The translations under genes were made by a program, and so were the position numbers. The notes beneath the pieces were generated by a model. That model did not search any database and was not told the origin of the DNA. It worked only from the letters and a program-made list of their open reading frames with translations. A stretch of DNA of 64,000 nt from CAVPDA01 sp963702495 (GTDB lineage Bacteria; Pseudomonadota; Gammaproteobacteria; Burkholderiales; Rhodocyclaceae), in assembly GCA_963702495.1 (NCBI GenBank), contig CAVPDA010000015.1, positions 92,432 to 156,431 on the forward strand. Reading direction: 5' to 3'. Position 1 is the first letter of the stretch. Every line of letters starts with the position of its first letter. This document shows positions 1 to 7,409 of the stretch, one piece after another.

Positions 1-1776
1 GGCCAGGAGATCCCCTGCTTCGCCCTGACCTCGCCCCACGCCGGCTCCGACGCCGCTTCGATCCCCGATTCCGGCATCGTCTGCAAGGGCCTGTGGCAGG
101 GTAAGGAAACGGTCGGCATGCGCGTCACCTGGGACAAGCGCTACATCACGCTGGCGCCGGTGGCGACGCTGCTGGGCCTGGCGTTCCGCCTCTACGACCC
201 CGAGCGCCTGATCGGCGACACCGAAGACCTCGGCATCACCTGCGCCCTGGTGCCCACCAACCATCCCGGCGTGATCATCGGCCGCCGCGCCTTGCCGCTC
301 AACGCCGTGTTCCAGAACGGTCCGACCCAGGGCAAGGACGTCTTCATGCCGCTGGAGTGGATCATCGGCGGTCCGAAGATGGCGGGGCAGGGCTGGCGCA
401 TGCTCATGGAATGCCTGGCGGCGGGCCGCTCGATCTCGCTGCCCGGATCCAACACCGGAATGCAGAAGCTCGCAGTACGTTCCGTCGGCGCCTACGCCCG
501 GGTGCGCAGCCAGTTCAAGATGCCCATCGGCAAGTTCGAGGGCATCCAGGAACCGCTGGCGCGCATGGGCGGCTACCTTTACATGTCCGACGCTGCCCGC
601 GTCATGACGGCCGGCGCCATCGACCTGGGCGAGAAGCCCTCGGTCGTGTCGGCCATCGTCAAGTACCACGTGACCGAGCGTGCGCGCCAGGTCGTCAATG
701 ACGGCATGGACGTCATCGGCGGCAAGGGCATCTGCCTTGGGCCGCAGAACTTCCTCGGCCGCGCCTACCAGCAGATCCCGGTGGGAATCACCGTGGAGGG
801 CGCCAACATCCTGACCCGCAGCCTGATCATCTTCGGCCAGGGCGCGATCCGCTGCCATCCCTACGTGCTGAAGGAGATGGAGGCGGCGCGAGCTTCCGGC
901 GATCCGGCGCAGCGGGCACGGGCGCTGGAGCAGTTCGACGAGGCGATCTTCTCGCACCTCGGCTTTACCGTGTCGAACGCGGCGCGTACCTTCATTCTGG
1001 GCCTCACCGGTTCGCACTATGTCTCGCTGCCGAAGAACATCGCGCCCGAAACGCGGCGCTATTACCAGCAGCTCACCCGCTTCTCCGCGGCCTTCGCCTA
1101 CATCGCCGACATCTCGATGGTGGTGATCGGCGGCGACCTCAAGCGCAAGGAGAAGATCTCGGCGCGGCTGGGCGACATCCTGTCCTACATGTATCTGTGC
1201 TCGGCCACCCTCAAGCGCTACGAGGCGGAGGGACGCCAGGCGCAGGATGCACCCCTGATGCACTGGTCGATCTGGGACGCCATGTTCAAGGCGCAGAACG
1301 CCCTCGAAGGTGCCATCTCCAACTTCCCGCAGGCCTGGTCCAGATGGTGGCTGAAGCGCGTCATCTTCCCGCTGGGGCGCCCCTATGTCGTGCCTTCCGA
1401 CAAGCTGGGCGGGCTGGTGGCGGATCTGCTGATCAGCCCGTCCGCCACCCGCGATCGCCTCACCGCCGGCATGTACGTGCCGCGCGACGAGAACGATCCG
1501 GTCGGCGCATTGGAACTGGCCCTGGAAGCCACGCTGCAGGCGGAGGAGATCGAAGCCAGGATGCGCGCCGCGCAGAAGGCGCGCCGGGTGGCCGGACGCA
1601 CGCCGGAGGAACTCGTCACCGCCGCCTTCGACGCCGGCGTCATCACCGCTGCCGAGCGCGCCCTGCTGCTCCGGCGCGACGAACTGCGCAACAAGGTGAT
1701 CCGGGTGGATGACTTCCCGATGGACTTCGGTCCGGAGCGCAAGGTCGAAGCGCCGCGGCAGCGCGCGGCTGCCTGA
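1..1776 (+). CDS. fadE: Acyl-CoA dehydrogenase FadE, 5' end outside window
   Basis: This is the flavoprotein that starts each beta-oxidation round by oxidising acyl-CoA to trans-2-enoyl-CoA. The frame is open from base 1 with no start codon, so the N-terminal part lies upstream of the window; the in-frame ATG at 118 is internal. About 591 residues are visible, against about 815 in E. coli FadE. The match to my memory of E. coli FadE is continuous: ALTSPxAGSDA near the left edge, RYITLAPVATLLGLAF, GGPKMAGQGWRML, GGKGICLG, TVEGANILTRS and IFGQGAIRCHPYV. The C-terminal extension (DELRNKVIRVDDFP) typical of the long FadE form, absent from short acyl-CoA dehydrogenases, is also present. It is followed at 78 bp by a thiolase and then a hydratase/dehydrogenase, forming a beta-oxidation operon. 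The family assignment is firm; chain-length preference cannot be read from sequence. Confidence 0.95.
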   Translation, partial: GQEIPCFALTSPHAGSDAASIPDSGIVCKGLWQGKETVGMRVTWDKRYITLAPVATLLGLAFRLYDPERLIGDTEDLGITCALVPTNHPGVIIGRRALPLNAVFQNGPTQGKDVFMPLEWIIGGPKMAGQGWRMLMECLAAGRSISLPGSNTGMQKLAVRSVGAYARVRSQFKMPIGKFEGIQEPLARMGGYLYMSDAARVMTAGAIDLGEKPSVVSAIVKYHVTERARQVVNDGMDVIGGKGICLGPQNFLGRAYQQIPVGITVEGANILTRSLIIFGQGAIRCHPYVLKEMEAARASGDPAQRARALEQFDEAIFSHLGFTVSNAARTFILGLTGSHYVSLPKNIAPETRRYYQQLTRFSAAFAYIADISMVVIGGDLKRKEKISARLGDILSYMYLCSATLKRYEAEGRQAQDAPLMHWSIWDAMFKAQNALEGAISNFPQAWSRWWLKRVIFPLGRPYVVPSDKLGGLVADLLISPSATRDRLTAGMYVPRDENDPVGALELALEATLQAEEIEARMRAAQKARRVAGRTPEELVTAAFDAGVITAAERALLLRRDELRNKVIRVDDFPMDFGPERKVEAPRQRAAA

Positions 1777-1784
1777 CAAACGTC

Positions 1785-1843
1785 CACCGCCAAGGCGCCA
1801 AGTACGCCAAGGTTCCCGGCTGTTCCCGGGTGCCTTGGCGGTG
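1785..1843. repeat. CACCGCCAAGGC palindrome before thiolase
   Basis: A perfect 12-base inverted repeat: CACCGCCAAGGC at 1785-1796 and GCCTTGGCGGTG at 1832-1843, with imperfect CGCCAAG half-copies between. The right arm runs straight into the Shine-Dalgarno-like GAAAGGAA of the next gene. A related copy lies at 3152-3210 before the next gene of the operon, sharing 15 identical bases (CTTGGCGGTGAAAGG). This is a dispersed palindromic element placed at ribosome binding sites. Confidence 0.7.
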
Positions 1844-1854
1844 AAAGGAATTTC

Positions 1855-3144
1855 ATGATGAGCATCCCACCTGTGTATGTGGTCGATGGTGCGCGCACGC
1901 CTTTCCTCAAGGCGCGCAACGCCCCCGGCCCCTTTGCGGCCAGCGACCTGGCCACCGCCTGCGGCCGGGCGCTGCTGGCGCGCCAGCCGTTCGAGGCGGA
2001 TGCGCTGGACGAGGTGATCCTCGGCTGCGCCAGTCCCTCCCCGGACGAAGTCAACATCGGCCGCGTCGTCACCCTGCGCATGGGCTGCGGCGACAAGGTG
2101 CCGGGCTGGACCGTGATGCGCAACTGCGCCAGCGGCATGCAGGCGCTCGATTCGGCCATCGCCAACATTCAGGTCGGCCGCTCGCGGCTGGTGCTGGCGG
2201 GCGGCGTCGATGCCCTGTCCCATGCGCCGCTGCTCTTTTCCGACGCCATGGTGCGCTGGCTGTCCGGCTGGTATGCGGCGAAGAGCTTCGGCCATCGCGC
2301 CCAGGCCCTGGCCCGTTTCAGGCTCGGCTACCTGGCGCCGGTGATCGGCATCATGAAAGGACTCACCGATCCGGTGGTGGGTCTGCTGATGGGCCAGACC
2401 GCGGAAAACCTGGCCTACCGCTTCGGCATCACGCGCGAGCAGATGGACCGGTTTTCCGTGCGCAGCCACCAGCGCGTGGCGGCGGGAATCGATGCCGGCC
2501 ATTACGGCGAGATCGTTCCCCTCGTCGGCAGCGATGGCGCGGTGTACCCGGAGGACGACGGCCTGCGGCGTGATTCCTCGATGGCGGGATTGGCCAAGCT
2601 CAAACCGTTCTTCGACAAGAAATACGGCAGCATCACGCCGGGGAACTCCTCGCAGATCACGGACGGCGCCGCCTGGCTGCTGCTGGCTTCCGCGGAGGCG
2701 GTGCGACAATACGGCTTGGCACCGCTGGGCCGCATCGTCGACTCCCAGTGGGCTGCCCTCGATCCGGCGCAGATGGGCCTCGGTCCGGTGCATGCATCGA
2801 CGCCGATCCTGCAGCGCCACGGACTGGGTCTGAACGACCTCGATGCCTGGGAGATCAACGAGGCCTTCGCCGCCCAGGTGCTGGCCTGTCTCGCTGCGTG
2901 GAAGGACGATGCCTACTGCCGCGATCAGCTCGGTGTCGACGGCGCGCTCGGGGAGATCGATGCCGACCGGCTCAACGTGGACGGCGGTGCCATCGCTCTC
3001 GGCCATCCGGTAGGCGCGAGCGGCGCACGCATCGTGCTGCATCTGCTCCAGGTGCTGAAGCGAAGCGGGGGCAAGCGCGGCATCGCCAGCATCTGCATCG
3101 GCGGCGGTCAGGGCGGCGCGATGCTGGTGGAAACCACGAACTGA
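1855..3144 (+). CDS. fadI: Acetyl-CoA C-acyltransferase (FadI-like thiolase)
   Basis: Thiolase that cleaves 3-ketoacyl-CoA with CoA in the last step of beta-oxidation; 429 residues, close to FadI length (about 436). The nucleophilic cysteine is in NCASGMQ (Cys91). The acid/base histidine region is GHPVGASGAR, the second cysteine is in CIGGGQGG, and NEAFAAQ is the conserved active-site loop. The loop region around MGQTAENLAYRFGITREQMD resembles the FadI/trifunctional-beta branch rather than FadA. ATG at 1855 was chosen because the GAAAGGAA element lies just upstream; ATG at 1858 is equally possible. It sits between fadE and a fadJ-like gene in the same direction, so FadI-FadJ probably form a complex. 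Confidence 0.9.
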   Translation: MMSIPPVYVVDGARTPFLKARNAPGPFAASDLATACGRALLARQPFEADALDEVILGCASPSPDEVNIGRVVTLRMGCGDKVPGWTVMRNCASGMQALDSAIANIQVGRSRLVLAGGVDALSHAPLLFSDAMVRWLSGWYAAKSFGHRAQALARFRLGYLAPVIGIMKGLTDPVVGLLMGQTAENLAYRFGITREQMDRFSVRSHQRVAAGIDAGHYGEIVPLVGSDGAVYPEDDGLRRDSSMAGLAKLKPFFDKKYGSITPGNSSQITDGAAWLLLASAEAVRQYGLAPLGRIVDSQWAALDPAQMGLGPVHASTPILQRHGLGLNDLDAWEINEAFAAQVLACLAAWKDDAYCRDQLGVDGALGEIDADRLNVDGGAIALGHPVGASGARIVLHLLQVLKRSGGKRGIASICIGGGQGGAMLVETTN

Positions 3145-3151
3145 CCTCTCG

Positions 3152-3210
3152 GGCGCCAAGGTCCGCCGGCGAGTCGATCTTGCCGTCCTTGGCGTCTTGG
3201 CGGTGAAAGG
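3152..3210. repeat. CGCCAAGG-type palindrome before fadJ-like gene
   Basis: A second copy of the palindrome seen at 1785-1843. GGCGCCAAG at 3152-3160 opposes CTTGGCG at 3188-3194 and CTTGGCGGTGAAAGG at 3196-3210. The last 15 bases are identical to 1834-1848 and end in the likely ribosome binding site (GAAAGG) of the next gene. Confidence 0.65.
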
Positions 3211-3218
3211 GACGCGTT

Positions 3219-5228
3219 GTGGATATGACGAACTGGAAACTCGAACGCGACGCCGAAGGCATTGCCTGGGCGACGCTGGACTGCGCCGGAGCCAGTACCA
3301 ACACGCTGTCGCAGGCGGTGATGGCGGAACTGGCCGCGCTGCTGGACGAGCTGGAACGGCGGCCGCCGCTGGCCCTGGTGTTCCGCTCCGGCAAGGAGGC
3401 GGGATTCATTGCCGGCGCCAACATCGAGGAATTCACGCAACTCGATACGGCGGACAAGGCGACGGAATTGGTGCGGCGCGGCTGGGACCTGTTCAACCGG
3501 CTGGCGGCGGTGAACTACCCGACGCTGGCCCTGATCCGCGGCCATTGCATGGGCGGCGGGCTGGAACTGGCACTGGCGTGCCGCTATCGGGTCGCCGTCG
3601 ATGAGCCGGGAACGCGGCTGGCCTTGCCCGAAGTGATGCTGGGCATCGTGCCGGGGTGGGGCGGCATGCTGCGCCTGCCGCGCACGGTCGGCCCGGCGGC
3701 GGCGCTGGACATGATGCTCACCGGCAGGGGCGTCGATGCGCGCCGGGCCAAACGCATGGGACTGGTGGACGAATGCGTGCCGACGCGCGTCATGGCCAAT
3801 GCCGCCCGCATGGTGGCGACTTCCGGCCGCGCGCCGCGCCGTCTGCCATGGCTGCAGGCGCTGCTCAACCGCCGCCCGCTGCGCGCCCTGGTGGCGGACA
3901 GAGCGCGCGAGCAGGTGGGCAAGCGCGCCCGCCGCGAACACTATCCGGCGCCCTACGCCATCCTGGACATGTGGGAGAACTACGGTGGCAACGCGCTGGC
4001 GGTGCCGGCCGCCAAGCCGACCTCCCTCGCCGCCATCATTGCTTCGCCCACGACGCAGAACCTGGTGCGCGTGTTCTTCCTGCAGGAGCGCCTGAAAGGC
4101 TTCGGCAAGAGCGACGGCACGAGCGGCGAGTTCGCGCCGCGCCATGTTCACGTCATCGGCGCCGGCACCATGGGCGGCGATGTCGCCGCCTGGTGCGCGC
4201 TGCGCGGCATGAGCGTCACGCTGCAGGACCAGAACGTGGAGCGCATCGCGCCGGCGGTGAAGCGGGCGGCGCAGATGTATGCCAGGCGCTTCCGCAGCGA
4301 TCGCCGGCAGGCGCGCCTCACCCTGGACCGCTTGATTCCCGATCCGCAGGGCAGCGGCGTGCGCCATGCCGACGTGGTGATCGAGGCCATCTTCGAGAAC
4401 TTGGAGGCGAAACAGAAGTTGTTCGCCGCTCTCGAACCGCAGCTCAAACCCGGCGCCGTGCTGGCGACCAACACCTCCAGCCTGCGGTTGGAAGACATCG
4501 GGCAGGCGCTGCAACGGCCCGAGCGGCTGATCGGCATCCACTTCTTCAACCCGGTGGCGAAGATGCCATTGGTGGAAGTGGTGAGCAGCGCCAACACCGA
4601 TGCGCAGGTGGCCAAGCGCGGCATGGCTTTCGTGCGCAAGATCGACAAGCTGCCCTTGCCGGTGAAGAGCGCACCGGGCTTTCTGGTCAATGCCGTGCTC
4701 GGTCCCTACCTGCTGGAGGCGATGCGTTGCGTCGATGAAGGCATCGCGCCGGAGGCGGTGGACCAGGCAGCGCTCGGTTTCGGCATGCCGATGGGACCGA
4801 TCGAACTGGCCGACACCGTGGGCCTGGACATCGCCGTGGCGGCGGGCAAAGGTCTGACCGGCGCCGCGACGTCGGCGCCGCAGCGGTTGCTCAGCCTGGT
4901 GGACGGCGGGCATCTGGGCAAGAAGACAGGCCGCGGCTTCTATGTCTGGAAGGACGGCAAGGCGCAGAAGGGGAAGGCCGGGCCGGTGCCCTTCGGCCTG
5001 GCGGAGCGCATCGTCAAGCCGCTGTTGGAGGCGACGCAGCGCTGCGTCGATCAGGGCGTGGTGGCGGATGCCGATCTTGCCGACGCCGGGGTGATCTTCG
5101 GCACCGGCTTTGCGCCTTTCACCGGCGGGCCGCTGAATCTCGTGCGGAGCCGGAGTGCGGCCACGGCGAAGCAGGCGTCGGCGGCTGCAGGCAAAGCGGA
5201 GCCGCCGAAACTCGTCAGGGCGGCGTAG
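3219..5228 (+). CDS. fadJ: Enoyl-CoA hydratase / 3-hydroxyacyl-CoA dehydrogenase fusion (FadJ-like)
   Basis: A bifunctional beta-oxidation enzyme of 669 residues. The N-terminal crotonase half shows the oxyanion-hole motifs GFIAGANIEEF and RGHCMGGGLELALACRY, and the catalytic-loop region LPEVMLGIVPGWGG. The dehydrogenase half begins near residue 312 with the NAD-binding VIGAGTMGGD and carries the catalytic-histidine motif GIHFFNPVAKMPLVEVV. A C-terminal 3HCDH domain follows. Domain order (hydratase first) is that of FadB/FadJ. The start is GTG at 3219, nine bases after GAAAGG; an ATG two codons later (3225) is an alternative. Substrates are trans-2-enoyl-CoA and (S)-3-hydroxyacyl-CoA; product goes to the thiolase encoded just upstream. 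The tail (after about residue 655) is lysine- and alanine-rich and unconserved. Confidence 0.92.
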   Translation: MDMTNWKLERDAEGIAWATLDCAGASTNTLSQAVMAELAALLDELERRPPLALVFRSGKEAGFIAGANIEEFTQLDTADKATELVRRGWDLFNRLAAVNYPTLALIRGHCMGGGLELALACRYRVAVDEPGTRLALPEVMLGIVPGWGGMLRLPRTVGPAAALDMMLTGRGVDARRAKRMGLVDECVPTRVMANAARMVATSGRAPRRLPWLQALLNRRPLRALVADRAREQVGKRARREHYPAPYAILDMWENYGGNALAVPAAKPTSLAAIIASPTTQNLVRVFFLQERLKGFGKSDGTSGEFAPRHVHVIGAGTMGGDVAAWCALRGMSVTLQDQNVERIAPAVKRAAQMYARRFRSDRRQARLTLDRLIPDPQGSGVRHADVVIEAIFENLEAKQKLFAALEPQLKPGAVLATNTSSLRLEDIGQALQRPERLIGIHFFNPVAKMPLVEVVSSANTDAQVAKRGMAFVRKIDKLPLPVKSAPGFLVNAVLGPYLLEAMRCVDEGIAPEAVDQAALGFGMPMGPIELADTVGLDIAVAAGKGLTGAATSAPQRLLSLVDGGHLGKKTGRGFYVWKDGKAQKGKAGPVPFGLAERIVKPLLEATQRCVDQGVVADADLADAGVIFGTGFAPFTGGPLNLVRSRSAATAKQASAAAGKAEPPKLVRAA

Positions 5229-5252
5229 GATGCGGCGCGCGCATCGGGGATC

Positions 5253-5453
5253 GGCGGGCACGGCCCGCCCTACGGCGCGACCTTCGAGCGACAAGCTTCG
5301 TAGGGCGGCCCGCGGCCGCCGAACCGACCCGGCGGGCACGGCCCGCCCTACGGCGCGACATTCGAGCGACAAGCTTCGTCGGACGGCCCGCGGCCGCCGA
5401 ACCGACTTGGCGGGCACGGTCCGCCCTGCAGTGCGGCATTGGAACGACGAAGG
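5253..5453. repeat. 78-bp tandem repeat made of GGGCGGGC-type palindromes
   Basis: About 2.6 copies of a 78-bp unit start at 5253, 5331 and 5409, each beginning GGCGGGCACGG. Each full unit holds inverted GGGCGG/CCGCCC arms and the segment TTCGAGCGACAAGCTTCG. The third copy is shortened and more diverged and ends just before the thioesterase ribosome binding site. Related single palindromes occur at 15235, 41199 and 54005, so this is an amplified member of a dispersed intergenic family. Confidence 0.85.
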
Positions 5454-5459
5454 GGGCGC

Positions 5460-5861
5460 ATGAACGGGGAGGTGATCCGGGTTCCCGAAGGCAAGCTGCC
5501 GGAGTTGCGGCTGATGGCGATGCCCGCCGACACCAATCCATCGGGCGACATCTTCGGCGGCTGGATCATGGCCCATGTGGACCTGGCGGGCGGCGTCGCG
5601 GCGATCCGCCGCTCGCGCGGCCGGGTGGCGACGGTGGCGGTGAACTCCTTCCTCTTCAAGCAGCCGGTCTCCGTCGGCGACGTGGTGAGCTTCTACACCA
5701 CCATCGTCAAGGTCGGCCGCACCTCCCTCACGGTGGACGTGGAGGTCTTCGCCGAGCGCTGCCCGTCCGCGCCGATCACGGTCCGCGTGACGGAGGCCAC
5801 CCTCACCTATGTAGCCCTTGATGCAGAAGGAAAAAAGCGCGAAGTGCCGCCTGTTGCATGA
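5460..5861 (+). CDS. yciA: Acyl-CoA thioesterase, YciA-type hotdog fold
   Basis: A 133-residue single hotdog-domain acyl-CoA thioesterase, the same size as E. coli YciA (132). It hydrolyses acyl-CoA to free acid and CoA in the cytoplasm. The signature ADTNPSGDIFGGWIMAHVDLAGG contains the catalytic aspartate of the PxxDIFGG motif, followed by the conserved VNSFLFKQPVSVGDVV strand. ATG at 5460 has AGGGGG a few bases upstream; a longer TTG-initiated frame from 5439 adds only a repeat-derived MERRRGR and was rejected. Its location in a beta-oxidation block suggests release of CoA when acyl-CoA accumulates. Confidence 0.9.
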   Translation: MNGEVIRVPEGKLPELRLMAMPADTNPSGDIFGGWIMAHVDLAGGVAAIRRSRGRVATVAVNSFLFKQPVSVGDVVSFYTTIVKVGRTSLTVDVEVFAERCPSAPITVRVTEATLTYVALDAEGKKREVPPVA

Positions 5862-5983
5862 ACGCAACAGGGACATGGAAGAGCACATATCGAGCGGAAC
5901 GGCAAGCGTAGAATCGGCGCGTTAGTCGTGGGTCCAGTCCTTGACTAAGCGATCGATGAGTCACTCTAGGGAGGAGTAAGGCA

Positions 5984-7273
5984 ATGAATGAGAAACGAAT
6001 GATGGTTCGCGCCATCCCGATGTTGGTTGCCGCAGCGTTTTCAGGTTATGCCGGTGCCGCCGGATTCCAGTTGTGGGAGCAAAATGCCAGCGGTCTGGCC
6101 ACTGCCTACGCGGGTTCCGCAGCGATCGCCGACAATGCCAGCACTATTTTCTTCAACCCGGCTGGCATGACGAAACTGCAGCCGCGCGAGTTCTCGGTGG
6201 GCCTCGCCGCCGTGCGCCCGAGTTTCGAGTTCACCAACAGCGGGTCGCTGGCAGCTCCCGGGGTTCCGCTCACCGGATCCAATGGCGGCGACGCCGGCGA
6301 CTGGGCGGCGATTCCGAACGGATATCTGTCGTGGGCACTGACCAAGGACCTCTACCTCGGCATCGGACTGGGTGCTCCGTTTGGGCTGGCGACGGAGTAC
6401 AGCAGCGACTGGGTCGGGCGCTTCCAGTCCGTGAAGTTCGAGATCGAGACGATGAACATCAATCCGTCGATCGCGTTTCGGGTAAACGACATGGTATCGC
6501 TCGGCTTCGGCTTGAGCTGGCAGAAGATCGATGCAACCTACGAGCGCCAGGCGGCGGTCCTGAACGCCGCCACGCGCGCCACCCAGGTCAAGCTGGATGC
6601 GGACGACGACAGCTGGGGTTGGAACATCGGCGCGCTGTTCGACATTTCTCCCACCACGCGGGTGGGGATGTCCTATCGCTCTACCGTCGAATACACCTTG
6701 GATGGAACGCTCACATCGACCAACCAGTTGGTGTCGCCCAACGTGAACGCCAAGGCGGACCTCGAGGTGCCGGACATGTTCATCCTCAGCTTGGCGCAGA
6801 CCTTGAGCGACCAATGGCAGATGGTGGGCGACGTGTCGTGGACCGGATGGAGCAGCGTACAGAAGGTCAGCATCATTCGCACCAGCTCGGGCGGAACGCC
6901 GACGACCCAGACCGGGTTGACGGCACAGACGCTGGATGCAGACTTCCAGGATACGTGGCGCGTGGCGCTGGGCGGGATCTACAAATACAATCCGGAATGG
7001 GCGTTCAAGTTCGGCATCGCCTGGGATCAGACGCCGGTGCAATCCGATCAGCAGCGGCTGGTTTCGCTGCCCGACAACGATCGCATCTGGTTCACGGGCG
7101 GTGCGCAATGGAACCTGAGCAAGGCGTCGCGACTCGATCTGGGTGCCGCATATCTGTATATCGGCGACACCGACATCGACAACAATCAGATCGCCTTGGG
7201 ACGTGGCCGCGTCATCGGCAGCTACGATTCGTACGTCTTGATCCTGGGCGCCCAGTACTCGATGAGCTTCTGA
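5984..7273 (+). CDS. fadL: Outer-membrane long-chain fatty acid transporter (FadL/OMPP1/TodX family)
   Basis: A 14-strand outer-membrane beta-barrel that admits long-chain fatty acids or other hydrophobic compounds; 429 residues. Residues 1-25 are a signal peptide ending in YAGAA. The mature protein starts GFQLWEQNASGLATAYAGSAA, the classic FadL N-terminal hatch, followed by NPAGMTKL. Alternating hydrophobic strands run to the C-terminus, which ends in phenylalanine (YSMSF) as expected for BAM substrates. ATG at 5984 follows AGGGAGGAG at 5968-5976. A strong terminator closes the gene at 7282. It sits between the thioesterase and a beta-oxidation fusion gene, consistent with uptake feeding the pathway. 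Confidence 0.93.
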   Translation: MNEKRMMVRAIPMLVAAAFSGYAGAAGFQLWEQNASGLATAYAGSAAIADNASTIFFNPAGMTKLQPREFSVGLAAVRPSFEFTNSGSLAAPGVPLTGSNGGDAGDWAAIPNGYLSWALTKDLYLGIGLGAPFGLATEYSSDWVGRFQSVKFEIETMNINPSIAFRVNDMVSLGFGLSWQKIDATYERQAAVLNAATRATQVKLDADDDSWGWNIGALFDISPTTRVGMSYRSTVEYTLDGTLTSTNQLVSPNVNAKADLEVPDMFILSLAQTLSDQWQMVGDVSWTGWSSVQKVSIIRTSSGGTPTTQTGLTAQTLDADFQDTWRVALGGIYKYNPEWAFKFGIAWDQTPVQSDQQRLVSLPDNDRIWFTGGAQWNLSKASRLDLGAAYLYIGDTDIDNNQIALGRGRVIGSYDSYVLILGAQYSMSF

Positions 7274-7281
7274 TCACCACG

Positions 7282-7315
7282 CCCGCGGCGGGTTTTCCTG
7301 CCGCGGGTTTTTTTT
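7282..7315 (+). terminator. Rho-independent terminator after fadL
   Basis: An 11-bp stem with one G-T pair: arms CCCGCGGCGGG (7282-7292) and CCTGCCGCGGG (7297-7307). The loop is TTTT and a run of eight T follows. A textbook intrinsic terminator nine bases after the fadL stop codon. Confidence 0.92.
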
Positions 7316-7409
7316 GGCATATACTTCATACAAACGTTTGATTCATTCGGGCCGTGCGTCGCCGGGGGCGGGCGATACCGGCGGCAACTCTCGACAAGCA
7401 GGAGGCAGC

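Noticed and set aside
3108..5888. A 926-codon open frame on the minus strand opposite fadJ and the thioesterase
   Set aside because: It mirrors the codon pattern of the sense genes, has His/Arg-rich nonsense composition and crosses an intergenic repeat array.
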